From the NCBI GenBank assembly GCA_022820505.1, contig JAJEFK010000044.1, forward strand, positions 62,001-126,000: a DNA stretch of 64,000 nt. Direction: 5' to 3'. The translations under genes and the position numbers were made by a program. Shown piece by piece: positions 44,759 through 52,366 of this stretch (its first letter is position 1; each line of letters opens with the position of its first letter). Origin of the DNA: Acidimicrobiia bacterium (lineage in GTDB: Bacteria > Actinomycetota > Acidimicrobiia > Acidimicrobiales > Poriferisodalaceae). Below the pieces are notes generated by a model, which saw nothing but the letters and a program-made list of their open reading frames with translations, was not told the DNA's origin and made no database searches.

Positions 44759-45821
44759 TGAGCGCGCCGGCGGCCCCGCTGCGGCGGTCGAGCGCGTCGG
44801 TGGCGAGGAGCACAGCCGCAGCGGTGTAGCTGGTGCGCTCGGCATCGGGAAAGGTCCGGGACTTGGGCACGACCCAGCCGGTGTAGTAGCTGCCGTCGTC
44901 ATTGCGCATCGCAGAGGTGGCCTCGACGAGCCGGCGGGCCGCAGCGGCGCTGCCGGTGCGCAGGTAGGCGAGCGCGCACTCGCAGGTCTCCGCCGCGGTC
45001 ACCCAGGACTGGTCGGCCACGCAGCGCACGCCTTGACTCAACAGAAACTTGGGTGCGCCTGCAGCGAGGTGAGACCGGGCCTGTGCCCCGTCGAGAGCGC
45101 CGCACAGCACTGGGTAGTACCAGTCCATGGCCCAGCGGTCCTTGGGCTCGAAGCCATCGGGCCGGTGGCGGATCTGGTGTTCGGTGCGAGCCAGCACGCG
45201 AGTCCACGCCGGCCGCTCCGCACCCATCAGCTCTGCCAGTGCAAGGCCGCATTGCAGCGAGTGGACGATCGACGACGACCCCGTCAGCAGCGCGTACGGC
45301 CAGGGCGTGCCGTTGGCGTGCACCGCCCAGGGGATGTGGCCGCTGGCAGTGCGCAGGCTCACCACGAAGTCGAGCGCCCGCGCCACGGTCGGCCACATCG
45401 CCTCCACGAAGCCCCGGTCGCCGGTGGCCAGCCAGTGGTGCCAGACGCCCACGGCGATGTAGGCGCAGCAGTTGGTGTCGACCTTGAAGTCCTTGATGCC
45501 GAGCGCGGTGTAGTAGTTGTGCCAGCTGCCCGCTTGGTGCTGGTTCGCCTGCAGCCACTCGTACGCGCTCTCGGCCGCCCGGTGGCGCCCCGCCGATGCG
45601 AGCGCCATGGCCGTCTCGACGTGATTCCACGGATCGGCGTGCCCGCCGTCGAACCACAGGATGAGACCATCGGGTTGCTGGCAGGCCTCGATGGCATCGG
45701 CCGTGGCAGCGACCTCGGCGCTCGTCAGCAGCGGCGCCGTTTCGACGGCAACCTGCCCGGACCGGCCGCGCACAGCATCAGGAGCGGCGGCGATCTCGTA
45801 GGGCGCTCGTTCAGGCTGCAT
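44739..45821 (-). CDS. Prenyltransferase-like / six-hairpin (alpha/alpha) barrel protein
   Basis: 360 residues from ATG 45821. The sequence is rich in repeats of paired helices: DPWNHVETAMALASAGRHRA, CCAYIAVGVWHHWLATGD, FVEAMWPTVARALDFVVSL, SIVHSLQCGLALAEL. Such repeats are found in squalene-cyclase/prenyltransferase and six-hairpin glycosidase folds. No prenyl-type DxxD or glycosidase acid is certain; candidates are Asp/Glu in LILWFDGGHADPWNHVE and MDWYYPVLCGAL. It is the last gene of a three-gene operon after the glycosyltransferase and a methyltransferase, and its start overlaps the latter. This suggests a role in making or trimming an envelope glycan. Exact function is unknown. Confidence 0.75.
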   Translation of the reverse strand: MQPERAPYEIAAAPDAVRGRSGQVAVETAPLLTSAEVAATADAIEACQQPDGLILWFDGGHADPWNHVETAMALASAGRHRAAESAYEWLQANQHQAGSWHNYYTALGIKDFKVDTNCCAYIAVGVWHHWLATGDRGFVEAMWPTVARALDFVVSLRTASGHIPWAVHANGTPWPYALLTGSSSIVHSLQCGLALAELMGAERPAWTRVLARTEHQIRHRPDGFEPKDRWAMDWYYPVLCGALDGAQARSHLAAGAPKFLLSQGVRCVADQSWVTAAETCECALAYLRTGSAAAARRLVEATSAMRNDDGSYYTGWVVPKSRTFPDAERTSYTAAAVLLATDALDRRSGAAGALITTPGR

Positions 45822-46593
45822 GTGCAGCTCCCACCGGTTCGGCGACTGGCTCGGCCGTCTCGTGCCTTCGGGCCTTGTAGGCGTACAGCACCGTCGACTT
45901 GGGCAGCACGGCGTTGAGCAGGCGGTCGAGCGTGCGGGTCAGCGGCGGTGCCTCGGTCATGTCCCACACCAGCAGCCGGTGGTAGGCCCGCACCAGCGGA
46001 TGCTGGTCGTTGTGCGGCCCGACCAGGCAGCGCAGCCACCAGTAGGGCGTGTGCAGACCGTGCGCGCCGTGACTGTCGGATACATACAGCCCGGCCGCTG
46101 CCAGCTTCGCCCGCAGTTCGTCGGAGCGATAGATGCGCACATGGCCGTCGGGCACCGCGGGAGCGTGGTAGTCGGCCGACAGCGCCCAGCAGACCCGTTC
46201 GGCGGCTCGCGCCGGAACCGTCACTGCGATCGTGCCGCCGGGCCGCAGCACCCGTGCCAGCTCGGCGATGGCCCGCTCGTCGTCGGTGATGTGCTCGAGC
46301 ACTTCCGCAGCGATGACCCGGTCGAAGCTGGCGTCTGGGTAGGGCAATGCGGTGGCATCGGCCACGACCGCGTGGCCGAGCTGCTGGTCGTCCGGCGAGC
46401 TGATCTCACCGGCGTCGTCCATGGCGGCGAACATGTCGGTGACGGCGCGCAGCTCGTCGGGATCGCGGTCGGACGCCACGGTGACGCAGCCGCGCCGGGC
46501 GCTCTCGAAGGCGTGACGGCCCGCGCCGCAGCCCAGGTCCAGCACCCGGTCGCCGCGAACGGCGCCGAGACGCTCATAGTCCACAGTGAGCAT
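45811..46593 (-). CDS. Class I SAM-dependent methyltransferase
   Basis: 260 residues from ATG 46593, which overlaps the stop of the upstream glycosyltransferase gene (TGATG). The Methyltransf_11 motifs are clear: VRGDRVLDLGCGAGRHAFES (SAM loop), VTVASDRDPDE, VVADATALPYPDASFDRVIA (motif II), EVLEHITDDERAIAELARVL and RPGGTIAVTVPA. Near the C-terminus the helix HPLVRAYHRLLVWDM is less common. It is co-transcribed with the glycosyltransferase and helical-barrel genes, so a sugar or lipid-linked glycan acceptor is probable. Confidence 0.9.
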   Translation of the reverse strand: MLTVDYERLGAVRGDRVLDLGCGAGRHAFESARRGCVTVASDRDPDELRAVTDMFAAMDDAGEISSPDDQQLGHAVVADATALPYPDASFDRVIAAEVLEHITDDERAIAELARVLRPGGTIAVTVPARAAERVCWALSADYHAPAVPDGHVRIYRSDELRAKLAAAGLYVSDSHGAHGLHTPYWWLRCLVGPHNDQHPLVRAYHRLLVWDMTEAPPLTRTLDRLLNAVLPKSTVLYAYKARRHETAEPVAEPVGAAHAA

Positions 46594-47945
46594 CAGCGCC
46601 CCGGGCTCAGCCTCTGGAAGTCGCGCCTGCGCGGCCGAGGCGCTGGCGCGCCGGCCAGCAGCGCCCGGTACTGCGAGACGGTCTTGCGAGCCGTGGCAGC
46701 CCACGAATAGTTCGCCTTCACCCGCGCCCGTCCAGCCGCTCCCACGGTTGCACGCAGATCGGGCTGAGCGAGCGCCCAGCCGATGCGGGCCGCCAGCGCC
46801 TCCGAGTCGCCGGGCGGCACCTGCAGGCAGGTCTCGCCGTCGGCGCCGGTGACCTCGGGCAGCGCGCCACCGGTGGTCGCCACCAGCGGCACGCCGCACG
46901 ACATCGCTTCGACGGCAGGCAGCGAGAAACCCTCGTACAGCGACGGCACCACGGCCAGTTGCGCCTCGTTGTAGAGCTCCACGATGCGCTCGTCGGGCAC
47001 GCCGCTCACGAACTCGACGCTGCCGGCCAGGTCGAGCTCATCGATGAGCCGGCTCGCCGCCGAGTCGTCCTTGGGACGCCCGATCACCACGAGGTGCAGC
47101 GAGGGATCCTCGGTGCGCAGCTTGGCCAGCGCTTCGAGCAGGTAGGCGAGTCCCTTCATGGCCACGTCTGCGCTGGCGGTGGTCATGAGCCGGCCCGGCA
47201 CCGGCGTCACCTGCGACAGGGGCCGGAACTGGGCCGGATCGACGCCGACCGTCACGATGTTCAGCCGGGCGGGATTCACGCCGAGGTCGGTCACGATGTC
47301 GTCGAAGCTGTTGGTGGACACGGTCACGATCCGGTCGAGGCGCCGCGCCACCCGGTTCTGCATGCGGGTGAAGGCATAGAAGCGCCGCATGGCGAGCCGC
47401 TTGCCGCGGTTCGGCGCGTGGGCGATCTCGAGCCGCCGGTCCACCGTGATCGGGTGATGGATCGTGCCGAGCGTGGGCATGCCGGCCCGCCGCAGCCAGT
47501 CGATGCCGTAGCCGAGGCACTGGTTGTCGTGCACCAGGTCGAAGTCGTCGAGCCGGCTGCGCAGCGCCCGGAACGCTCGCAGGCTGAACGTCAGCGGCTC
47601 GGCGAACGACGCCGTGCAGGTGATGAGCCACTCCAGCAAGTCGATCGGCGACCGGAACTCGGCCAGCTTGGGCACCCGGAACGGGTCGGGCATGCGGTAC
47701 AGGTCGAGGCTGGGCAGCTCGGTGAGCTTGATGCCCGGGTCGAGGTGCGGGTAGGGCGGCCCGCTGAACACCTCGATGCTGTGGCCGAGCGCTGACAGCT
47801 CACGTGCCAGGTGGCGCACATAGATGCCCTGACCGCCGACCCAGGGATGGCCGCGGTAGGTCAGCAGTGCGATGCGCAACGGCGGCCCGCTGTCAGCCGG
47901 CTCGTCGCCGGACTGCATGTCTGCCGGCCCGGTGTCGGGACCCAT
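46593..47945 (-). CDS. Glycosyltransferase family 4 (GT-B)
   Basis: 450 residues from ATG 47945. The N-terminal Rossmann half has ALLTYRGHPWVGGQGIYVRH, with the Gly-rich loop typical of GT4, and HDNQCLGYGIDWLRRAG. The C-terminal half has TVGVDPAQFRPL, LHLVVIGRPKDDSAASRLID, and the E-x7-E motif in PSLYEGFSLPAVEAMSCGVP. It probably transfers a sugar from an NDP-sugar to a lipid or glycan in the cytoplasm. It is the first gene of a three-gene overlapping operon with a methyltransferase and a helical-barrel protein, and is divergent from hemE (171 bases between). Confidence 0.93.
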   Translation of the reverse strand: MGPDTGPADMQSGDEPADSGPPLRIALLTYRGHPWVGGQGIYVRHLARELSALGHSIEVFSGPPYPHLDPGIKLTELPSLDLYRMPDPFRVPKLAEFRSPIDLLEWLITCTASFAEPLTFSLRAFRALRSRLDDFDLVHDNQCLGYGIDWLRRAGMPTLGTIHHPITVDRRLEIAHAPNRGKRLAMRRFYAFTRMQNRVARRLDRIVTVSTNSFDDIVTDLGVNPARLNIVTVGVDPAQFRPLSQVTPVPGRLMTTASADVAMKGLAYLLEALAKLRTEDPSLHLVVIGRPKDDSAASRLIDELDLAGSVEFVSGVPDERIVELYNEAQLAVVPSLYEGFSLPAVEAMSCGVPLVATTGGALPEVTGADGETCLQVPPGDSEALAARIGWALAQPDLRATVGAAGRARVKANYSWAATARKTVSQYRALLAGAPAPRPRRRDFQRLSPGR

Positions 47946-48116
47946 CGCAGCCTCCGTCGGAATGCGAGAACCCGGCAGGCACCGGCCCGGCAGAGCCGGA
48001 TCGAGCAGGCGAGCTCGTCAAGGTCGCGTGAGGCTACTTGCCAGCCTGCCGACGCGAACCGGACGCCGGCTCGGCAGCGGAGCATCCCGACCCGGTGCCG
48101 GTACCGTTCGCAGCGC

Positions 48117-49223
48117 ATGGTTGAGTCAACTGCCGCGGCGCCGGCTGCAGCGCTGCCGGCGGATCATCCGATCCACCGGCTGGGCGACAGCCTGTACCTG
48201 CGGGCCGCCCGATGCCGGCGTACTGAGCAGGTGCCGGTGTGGTTCCAGCGGCAGGCCGGGCGGTCGCTGCCGGAATACCGGGCGCTGCGAGGGCAGGGAA
48301 GCATTCTCGACGCCATCGCCGATCCGCCCACTGCCGCCGAGATCACACTGCAGCCGGTGCGCCGCTACGGGGTGGATGCGGCCGTGCTGTTCTCCGACAT
48401 CGTGGTGCCGGCCGCCGCAGTCGGCTTCGGCATCGACGTGGTGCCCGGCGTGGGGCCGGTGGCCGGCCAGCCGCTGCGCAGCCGCGCTGATCTGGATCGG
48501 CTGCCGGAGCTCGACGCCGAGGAGCACACCCCGTACGTGCTCGACACCGTGCGGCTGCTGGCCGCGGAGCTCGACGTGCCGCTCGTCGGGTTCGCCGGGG
48601 CGCCGTTCACGGTGGCGAGCTACCTGGTCGAGGGCGCACCGTCCCGCCAGCATCTGCGGACCAAGTCGCTCATGTACACCGACACGGCGCTGTGGCACGA
48701 CCTCATGGAGCGGCTGGCGTCCATTGCCGTGGCCTCGATGCGATCGCAGGTGCTGGCCGGCGCCAGCGCCGTGCAGCTGTTCGACTCGTGGGCGGGCACG
48801 CTGTCGCCCGCCGACTATGCGGCGTTCGTGGCGCCGCACAGCAAGCGGGTCTTCGACGAGCTGGCCGACCTGGGCGTGCCCCGGGCGCACTTCGGCGTCG
48901 GCACCGGGGAGCTGCTCGACCAGATGGCTCAGGTGGGCGCCGACGTGGTGGGCGTGGACTGGCGGGTGCCGCTCGAGGCGGCCCGCGAGCGGGTCGGGCC
49001 CGGCGTCGCGCTGCAGGGCAACCTCGACCCGGCCCTGTGCGTGGCGGGGTGGGATGCCGTGCGCCCCGCCGCCGACCGCATCCTGGCCGCAGGCACGACC
49101 GAGAGCGGCTACATCTTCAACCTGGGCCACGGCGTGCTGCCCGAGACCGACCCTGCCGTGCTCGAACGGCTGACCGACCATGTGCACGCGTACCGGCGGC
49201 CGCTGCCCAAACAATCCGACTGA
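48117..49223 (+). CDS. hemE: Uroporphyrinogen decarboxylase
   Basis: Decarboxylates uroporphyrinogen III to coproporphyrinogen III. 368 residues from ATG 48117. VPVWFQRQAGRSLPEYRALR is the N-terminal signature (family RQAGR), followed by AVLFSDIVVPAAAVGFGIDV, VGFAGAPFTVASYLVEG, and LFDSWAGTLSPADYAAFV. GVDWRVPLEAA, LQGNLDPALC and FNLGHGVLPETDP complete the barrel. An upstream in-frame extension was rejected as low-complexity. With hemY (next) and hemQ (35.0 kb) it belongs to the coproporphyrin-dependent heme route. Confidence 0.97.
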   Translation: MVESTAAAPAAALPADHPIHRLGDSLYLRAARCRRTEQVPVWFQRQAGRSLPEYRALRGQGSILDAIADPPTAAEITLQPVRRYGVDAAVLFSDIVVPAAAVGFGIDVVPGVGPVAGQPLRSRADLDRLPELDAEEHTPYVLDTVRLLAAELDVPLVGFAGAPFTVASYLVEGAPSRQHLRTKSLMYTDTALWHDLMERLASIAVASMRSQVLAGASAVQLFDSWAGTLSPADYAAFVAPHSKRVFDELADLGVPRAHFGVGTGELLDQMAQVGADVVGVDWRVPLEAARERVGPGVALQGNLDPALCVAGWDAVRPAADRILAAGTTESGYIFNLGHGVLPETDPAVLERLTDHVHAYRRPLPKQSD

Positions 49224-49274
49224 TCGAGCGGTGGCCTGCGTCGTCGCACCCCGCAGACGTGGTGACCTGTAGCC

Positions 49275-50810
49275 ATGGCGACTCAGCGGGTTGTTGTGGT
49301 CGGCGGCGGCATCGCCGGGCTGACCGCCGCCTATCGCCTGCTGCATCCCGCCGACGCGGGGGCCGAGGTGCCCAGGGTGGTGCTGATCGACAGCGCCGAG
49401 CGCCTGGGCGGCAAGATCCTCTCGACGCCGTTCGAAGGGCGGTTCGTGGACGAAGGTGCCGACGCCTTCCTGCTGCGCGTGCCGTGGGCGAACGAGCTGT
49501 GCGAGGAGCTGGGGATCGCAGCCGAGCGCATCTCGCCCGCAGTCGGCGGTGCATCGGTCGTTCGGGTTGGCTCGCGCGGCCAACGGCTGGCACCGCTGCC
49601 CGATGGTCTGATCGGCGGGGTGCCCACACGTCTGGGTCCGCTCGTCCGCTCGCCGCTGCTGGGACCCGCGGGCACGCTGCGGGCTGCGGCCGACTACGTC
49701 CTGCCGCGCCGCTCCACGGAACGTCGGAGAGGCCCCGATGGCACCGACGTCATGATCGAGGGCCGCAGACGCGCTGTGAGTGTGCGTCCCGGCGCCGCCA
49801 GCGTGGGCGACATCGTGCGTGCCCGGCTCGGAGCGGCGGTGGCATCGCAGGTGGTCGACCCGCTGCTCGGCAGCATCAGCGCGGGCGACATCAACCGGTT
49901 GGATGCCGCAACGTCGGCGCCGATCCTGGGCCAGGCGTTGGAGCGCAGCAGATCGCTCATGCGGGGACTGCGCCAGATGCAGCCGGCGCCCGCTCCCGAC
50001 GGGTCTGGCCCGGCGCCGATCTTCGGCAGCTTCGAAGGCGGGATGGGCCGGCTGGTCGAAGCGCTGATGAAGCGCCTGGACGGATGCGTGTTGCGGCTGG
50101 GCACCCCGGTGGAGGCAATCCGGCGCCCCGGCTCTCGATTCGCCGTCGACACAGGGTCCGAGGTACTCGACGCAGACGCCGTCATCATCGCTGCACCCGC
50201 CCATGCCGCGGCGCAGATACTGCCAGCCGCACCCGACGCTGCTGCTGCGCTAGGGCTCATCGACTATGCATCGGTCGCGGTGCTGACGCTCAGCGTGCGC
50301 GCCGGTGCGATCGAAGCGCCGGCCGAAGCGGGCTTCCTGGTCACCCGGGACACCGGCTGGCTCACGACGGCCTGCAGCTACGGATCAGCGAAGTGGCCGA
50401 ACTGGGCTACGGGTGGTGATCAACCCGACGACAGCCGGAATGTAGTTCTGAGGGTGTCAGTGGGCCGGGACGACGACGACCGACACACGCGCCTTGACGA
50501 TGCCGAGCTGCGCGACACCGTTATCGGTGAGCTGTCGAGCCTGCCGCCGCTGCGGGGCTTGAGCGACCCCGGCGCTGTCGCCGAGCGGCGGGTCTCGCGC
50601 TGGCCGCAGTCGCTGCCCCAGTACCGGCCCGGTCACGGTCACCTCGTCGACCGGATCGAAGAGGCACTGGCGCGCGAGCTCCCCGGCGTGTTCGTGACCG
50701 GGGCTGCGTACCGGGGCCTCGGCATCCCCGCCTGCATCCGGCAGGGCAACGAGGCGGCAGCAGCCGTCGTGCAGCACCTCGCCTCGGTCCCCGCATCCAG
50801 CTCGCCGTGA
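49275..50810 (+). CDS. hemY: Coproporphyrinogen/protoporphyrinogen III oxidase (HemY/CgoX)
   Basis: FAD enzyme of 511 residues from ATG 49275. The N-terminal dinucleotide site is RVVVVGGGIAGLTAAYRLL; IDSAERLGGKILSTPFEGRF and EGADAFLLRVPWANELCEEL follow. VSVRPGAASVGDIVRARLG and FEGGMGRLVEALMKRL are family segments, and the C-terminus has GAAYRGLGIPACIRQGNEAA, with FAD contacts. Since HemQ is encoded in this genome, the natural substrate is more probably coproporphyrinogen III (CgoX activity). It follows hemE by 51 bases. Confidence 0.93.
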   Translation: MATQRVVVVGGGIAGLTAAYRLLHPADAGAEVPRVVLIDSAERLGGKILSTPFEGRFVDEGADAFLLRVPWANELCEELGIAAERISPAVGGASVVRVGSRGQRLAPLPDGLIGGVPTRLGPLVRSPLLGPAGTLRAAADYVLPRRSTERRRGPDGTDVMIEGRRRAVSVRPGAASVGDIVRARLGAAVASQVVDPLLGSISAGDINRLDAATSAPILGQALERSRSLMRGLRQMQPAPAPDGSGPAPIFGSFEGGMGRLVEALMKRLDGCVLRLGTPVEAIRRPGSRFAVDTGSEVLDADAVIIAAPAHAAAQILPAAPDAAAALGLIDYASVAVLTLSVRAGAIEAPAEAGFLVTRDTGWLTTACSYGSAKWPNWATGGDQPDDSRNVVLRVSVGRDDDDRHTRLDDAELRDTVIGELSSLPPLRGLSDPGAVAERRVSRWPQSLPQYRPGHGHLVDRIEEALARELPGVFVTGAAYRGLGIPACIRQGNEAAAAVVQHLASVPASSSP

Positions 50811-50865
50811 GTCGAGCAGCTGTCGCCGATCGGCTGCCGTGCGACGGCCGAACGGTTGCTTCGCC

Positions 50866-52317
50866 GTGAACCGGCTGCTGCGCGACGGCCTTGCGCTCGT
50901 GCTCGGAGCGCTCACCATGCTGTCGCTGCCGCCGTGGGGGCTGTGGCCGCTCGGTCCCGTCGGCATCGGGCTGTGGCTGCGCTTCTGCAACCGGGGCGCC
51001 GAGCGGTGGCGCGACCGGCTCGAAGTCGCCGCCGCCTTCTGGCTGGGCGCCTACCTGCTCGGGCTGTTCTGGATGACCGAGCTGACCGTGCCGGGATGGA
51101 TCGCGGCGGTGCCGGTGGAGACGCTCATCATGGCGCTGCCGCTGTCGCTGGTTCCCGCCAGCAGCCGATGGAGCGCCCTAGGCGTGCCGGCCGCGTTGGT
51201 CCTGGGCGAAGCGGTGCGCTGGCAGGTGCCCTTCGGCGGCGTGCCCATGTCGAACCTGGCGCTGGGTCAGGTCAGCGGGCCGTGGCTCGGCACCGCGGTG
51301 CTCGCAGGTCCGCTCGGCATCGTCGCCCTCGTTGGCATCGGGGCTGTCATCGTCGAGCGTCTCTGCGCGCGCGAATGGTGCGCCGTCTCGTGGCCGGCGG
51401 TGGCGGCCATCGCCGCGCCCATCGCGGCACTGGCGTGGCCCGCCACCACGGTGGACGCCACCGTCACGGCGGCCGTCGTGCAGGCCGGCGGCGAACTGGG
51501 CACCAACGTCGACACGCCGCAGCGCAGCGTGCGGCTGCGGCACCTCGACACCACCAACACCTGGCAGGGCAATGCCGACCTCATGGTGTGGAGCGAGAGC
51601 AGCAACTCGGCCGACGAACCGCTGGAAGATTCGCCCCAGCTGGCCGAGATCTTGGACCTGGCCCGAAATCTCGACACGGTGCTGATAGCCAACTTCTACG
51701 AGCGTGTTGATGATCAACGATTCCGCAACGCCACGGTTGCCATCAACCCCGAAACCGGTCTGGCAGATCGCTACGACAAGGCCCACCTGGTGCCCTTCGG
51801 CGAATACGTGCCGCTGCGCAGCGTGGTGGAACCGTTCGCCGACCTGTCGCTGATCTCCCGCGAAGCCATCGCCGGCGAGGGCCCCGGCGTGCTGTCGACC
51901 TCGCTGGGCGACATCGCCGTCGTCACGTCGTTCGAGGTGTACTTCAGCGAACTCGTGCGCGACGGGGTGCGGGCCGGCGGCCGCATCGTGGCGAACCCCA
52001 CGCTGGCGTCGTCCTACAGCACGTCGGTGGTGCCTTCCCAGTCGCTTGCCAGCGCCCGGCTGCGGGCGGTCGAGACCGGGCGCTGGGTGCTGCAGGCGTC
52101 CACCACCGGCTACAGCGCCATCGTGTCGCCCGCCGGCGAGGTCACGCACCGCAGCGAGCTGCGCGAATCCATCGTGCTGGCCGGCGAGGTCGAGCTTCGC
52201 TCAGGCGACACCCCGGCGCTGGTGCTGGGCTCCTGGCCGCTGATCGTGGCAGCGGCCGTGGTGCTCGCCTGGTCTGTTTTGCCAGCCGGTCTGGGCAGAA
52301 ACCGTGCGGCAGGGTGA
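50866..52317 (+). CDS. lnt: Apolipoprotein N-acyltransferase homologue with Ser at the nucleophile position
   Basis: Lnt adds the third acyl chain to lipoproteins in the membrane. 483 residues from GTG 50866 (GTG 50839 also possible). The N-terminal half has about six membrane helices (LALVLGALTMLSLPPWGLWP begins the first). The nitrilase-like domain starts near residue 200. Of the catalytic triad, Glu244 (VWSESS) and Lys305 (YDKAHLVPFGEYVPLR) are present. The Cys expected in ICYE is Ser355 (VVTSFEVYF), encoded by TCG at 51928. The protein may be inactive, use Ser, or act on something else. A C-terminal helix follows residue 450. It follows hemY and precedes helD, with overlap absent. Confidence 0.82.
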   Translation: MNRLLRDGLALVLGALTMLSLPPWGLWPLGPVGIGLWLRFCNRGAERWRDRLEVAAAFWLGAYLLGLFWMTELTVPGWIAAVPVETLIMALPLSLVPASSRWSALGVPAALVLGEAVRWQVPFGGVPMSNLALGQVSGPWLGTAVLAGPLGIVALVGIGAVIVERLCAREWCAVSWPAVAAIAAPIAALAWPATTVDATVTAAVVQAGGELGTNVDTPQRSVRLRHLDTTNTWQGNADLMVWSESSNSADEPLEDSPQLAEILDLARNLDTVLIANFYERVDDQRFRNATVAINPETGLADRYDKAHLVPFGEYVPLRSVVEPFADLSLISREAIAGEGPGVLSTSLGDIAVVTSFEVYFSELVRDGVRAGGRIVANPTLASSYSTSVVPSQSLASARLRAVETGRWVLQASTTGYSAIVSPAGEVTHRSELRESIVLAGEVELRSGDTPALVLGSWPLIVAAAVVLAWSVLPAGLGRNRAAG

Positions 52318-52366
52318 CGAGCCGCGAGTAGCCTTGATCAGCCTCAAAAGCGGTGACGAGCCCAGC

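Noticed and set aside
48165..50204. Minus-strand frame opposite hemE/hemY
   Set aside because: It is antisense to two enzymes with intact motifs and has no domain of its own.
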